From an uncultured Clostridia bacterium (lineage in GTDB: Bacteria > Bacillota > Clostridia > Christensenellales > Borkfalkiaceae): a stretch of 6,260 nt of DNA. The stretch is from positions 1-6,260 of the forward strand of contig CANROI010000082.1 in NCBI GenBank assembly GCA_947632165.1, given 5' to 3'. Both the position numbers and the translations under genes were made by a program. Numbering within the stretch: position 1 is the stretch's first letter; each line of letters opens with the position of its first letter. Under the pieces are notes generated by a model. That model was not told the DNA's origin. It made no database searches and saw only the letters and a program-made list of their open reading frames with translations. Positions 5,639 through 6,260 of the stretch are shown piece by piece.

Positions 5639-6070
5639 ATGGAAAAAATCGCATCTTTTCGGAAAAATCATGATACATTGCAGCCGGGGCTGCATATGTT
5701 CCCGCCCGCAAACAATGTGACGACCTTCGATCTCCGCTTCAAAAAGCCCAACGCGGGGGATTTTATCACCCCGGACGCGCTGCATTCGATCGAGCACATG
5801 CTGGCAACCGTCCTCCGCAACAGCCGCGAAGGGGAAAACATCGTCTACTTCGGGCCCATGGGCTGCCGCACGGGGTTCTATCTTCTGACCGTGAATTTGG
5901 GCTACGGGGAAGTGCTCGCCCTCCTCAAAGAGTGCATCCCCGCGGCGCTCGCCCTCGGGGAAGTGCCGGGCGCAAAGCGCGAAGAATGCGGGAATTACCT
6001 TGCCCATGACCTTGCGGGCGCGAAGGAAGAGCTGAAAAAGTATCTCACGATCTTAAACGAAATAGGATAA
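5639..6070 (+). CDS. luxS: S-ribosylhomocysteine lyase LuxS (AI-2 synthesis)
   Basis: A 143-residue LuxS, which cleaves S-ribosylhomocysteine to homocysteine and 4,5-dihydroxy-2,3-pentanedione, the precursor of autoinducer 2. The active site is intact: the metal ligands His49 and His53 and the catalytic Glu52 in HSIEH, Cys76 in YFGPMGCRTGFYLL (the general acid/base Cys), and the third metal ligand Cys117 in EECGNYL. MEKIASFRKNHDTLQPGLH and VTTFDLRFKKPN are the usual N-terminal strand regions. It is a little shorter than the common 150-170 residues, mainly from a tight loop after residue 20 and a short C-terminus, with no catalytic loss. The ATG lies four bases after the nucleosidase stop with only a weak GGA nine bases upstream, so its translation is probably coupled. 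It acts directly on the product of the preceding gene. Confidence 0.95.
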   Translation: MEKIASFRKNHDTLQPGLHMFPPANNVTTFDLRFKKPNAGDFITPDALHSIEHMLATVLRNSREGENIVYFGPMGCRTGFYLLTVNLGYGEVLALLKECIPAALALGEVPGAKREECGNYLAHDLAGAKEELKKYLTILNEIG

Positions 6071-6073
6071 CGC

Positions 6074-6103
6074 AACCGCATAACCGCTTGCGGCTATGCG
6101 GTT
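6074..6103 (+). other. Hairpin between luxS and the glycosylase gene
   Basis: AACCGCATA (6074-6082) pairs perfectly with TATGCGGTT (6095-6103). Inside, after one A/C mismatch, CCG pairs with CGG around a CTTG tetraloop. It begins three bases after the luxS stop. No T run follows, and GGGAG of the next gene starts four bases later, so it looks more like an mRNA-stabilising or processing stem, or a weak attenuator, than a full terminator. Confidence 0.6.
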
Positions 6104-6117
6104 CGTTGGGAGAACTT

Positions 6118-6260
6118 ATGATAGATTTGGGCGATTGGAACGAGGTCCTCAAGCCCCTCTTCGAGGATCCGCGCTATCTGAAGATCCGCGAGTTCCTGAA
6201 ATACGAATATTCGCACTATGTCGTCTATCCCGACATGTACGACCTCTATAACTGCTTCCG
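6118..6260 (+). CDS. ung: Uracil-DNA glycosylase, N-terminal fragment cut by window end
   Basis: The first 47 codons of a gene that runs off the window. The translation MIDLGDWNEVLKPLF, then YLKIREFLKYEY and VYPDMYDLYNCF, follows the N-terminal pattern of family 1 uracil-DNA glycosylases: W-x-x-VL, then 'P-Y', then a 'iyP...FnaF' segment just before the catalytic GQDPYH block, which lies outside the window. These enzymes remove uracil from DNA as the first step of base-excision repair. The start is supported by GGGAG five bases upstream (6108-6112). No new promoter is visible in the 47-base gap after luxS, so some readthrough from the luxS unit is likely. The call rests on a short, moderately conserved segment. 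Confidence 0.7.
   Translation, partial: MIDLGDWNEVLKPLFEDPRYLKIREFLKYEYSHYVVYPDMYDLYNCF

Overview
The window is GC-rich and densely coded, and looks like the chromosome of an anaerobic Clostridia-type Firmicute. This rests on strong Shine-Dalgarno (SD) sites of the AGGAGG type, sigma-A promoters close to TTGACA/TATAAT, a BspA-like leucine-rich lipoprotein with a clostridial Cys-rich N-terminal module, a C_GCAxxG_C_C redox protein, and an adjacent nucleosidase and LuxS pair. An uncultured gut lineage such as the Christensenellales or Oscillospirales fits, but that placement is an impression; no rRNA or other taxonomic marker is present.

Layout: positions 1-4864 are read leftward and 4978-6260 rightward, from a compact divergent promoter region at 4865-4977. 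Read in their own direction, the leftward genes are: a 416-residue ferritin-like protein (4864-3614) with a textbook terminator (3563-3602); a 303-base gap holding that terminator, a GC-rich structured stretch and a near-consensus promoter; a 643-residue lipoprotein with tandem 23-residue repeats (3310-1379), whose stop codon abuts a perfect 50-bp palindrome; and, from its own extended -10 promoter, a two-gene unit coding for an UlaG-like metallo-beta-lactamase-fold hydrolase (1239-463) and a C_GCAxxG_C_C protein (466-5), joined by an ATGA overlap.

The rightward genes are a 5'-methylthioadenosine/S-adenosylhomocysteine nucleosidase (4978-5634), luxS (5639-6070, four bases later), and, after a short gap with a hairpin, the first 47 codons of a uracil-DNA glycosylase (6118 to the window edge).

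The nucleosidase and LuxS form one pathway. The first removes adenine from S-adenosylhomocysteine, and the second splits the resulting S-ribosylhomocysteine into homocysteine and the AI-2 precursor DPD. The remaining genes are not obviously linked to that cycle. The most unusual features are two terminators built on the same GC-rich core, a recent 138-bp duplication inside the leucine-rich repeats, the mirror-like divergent promoters, and the poorly characterised ferritin-like protein. I did not find clear evidence of a new defence or mobile system.
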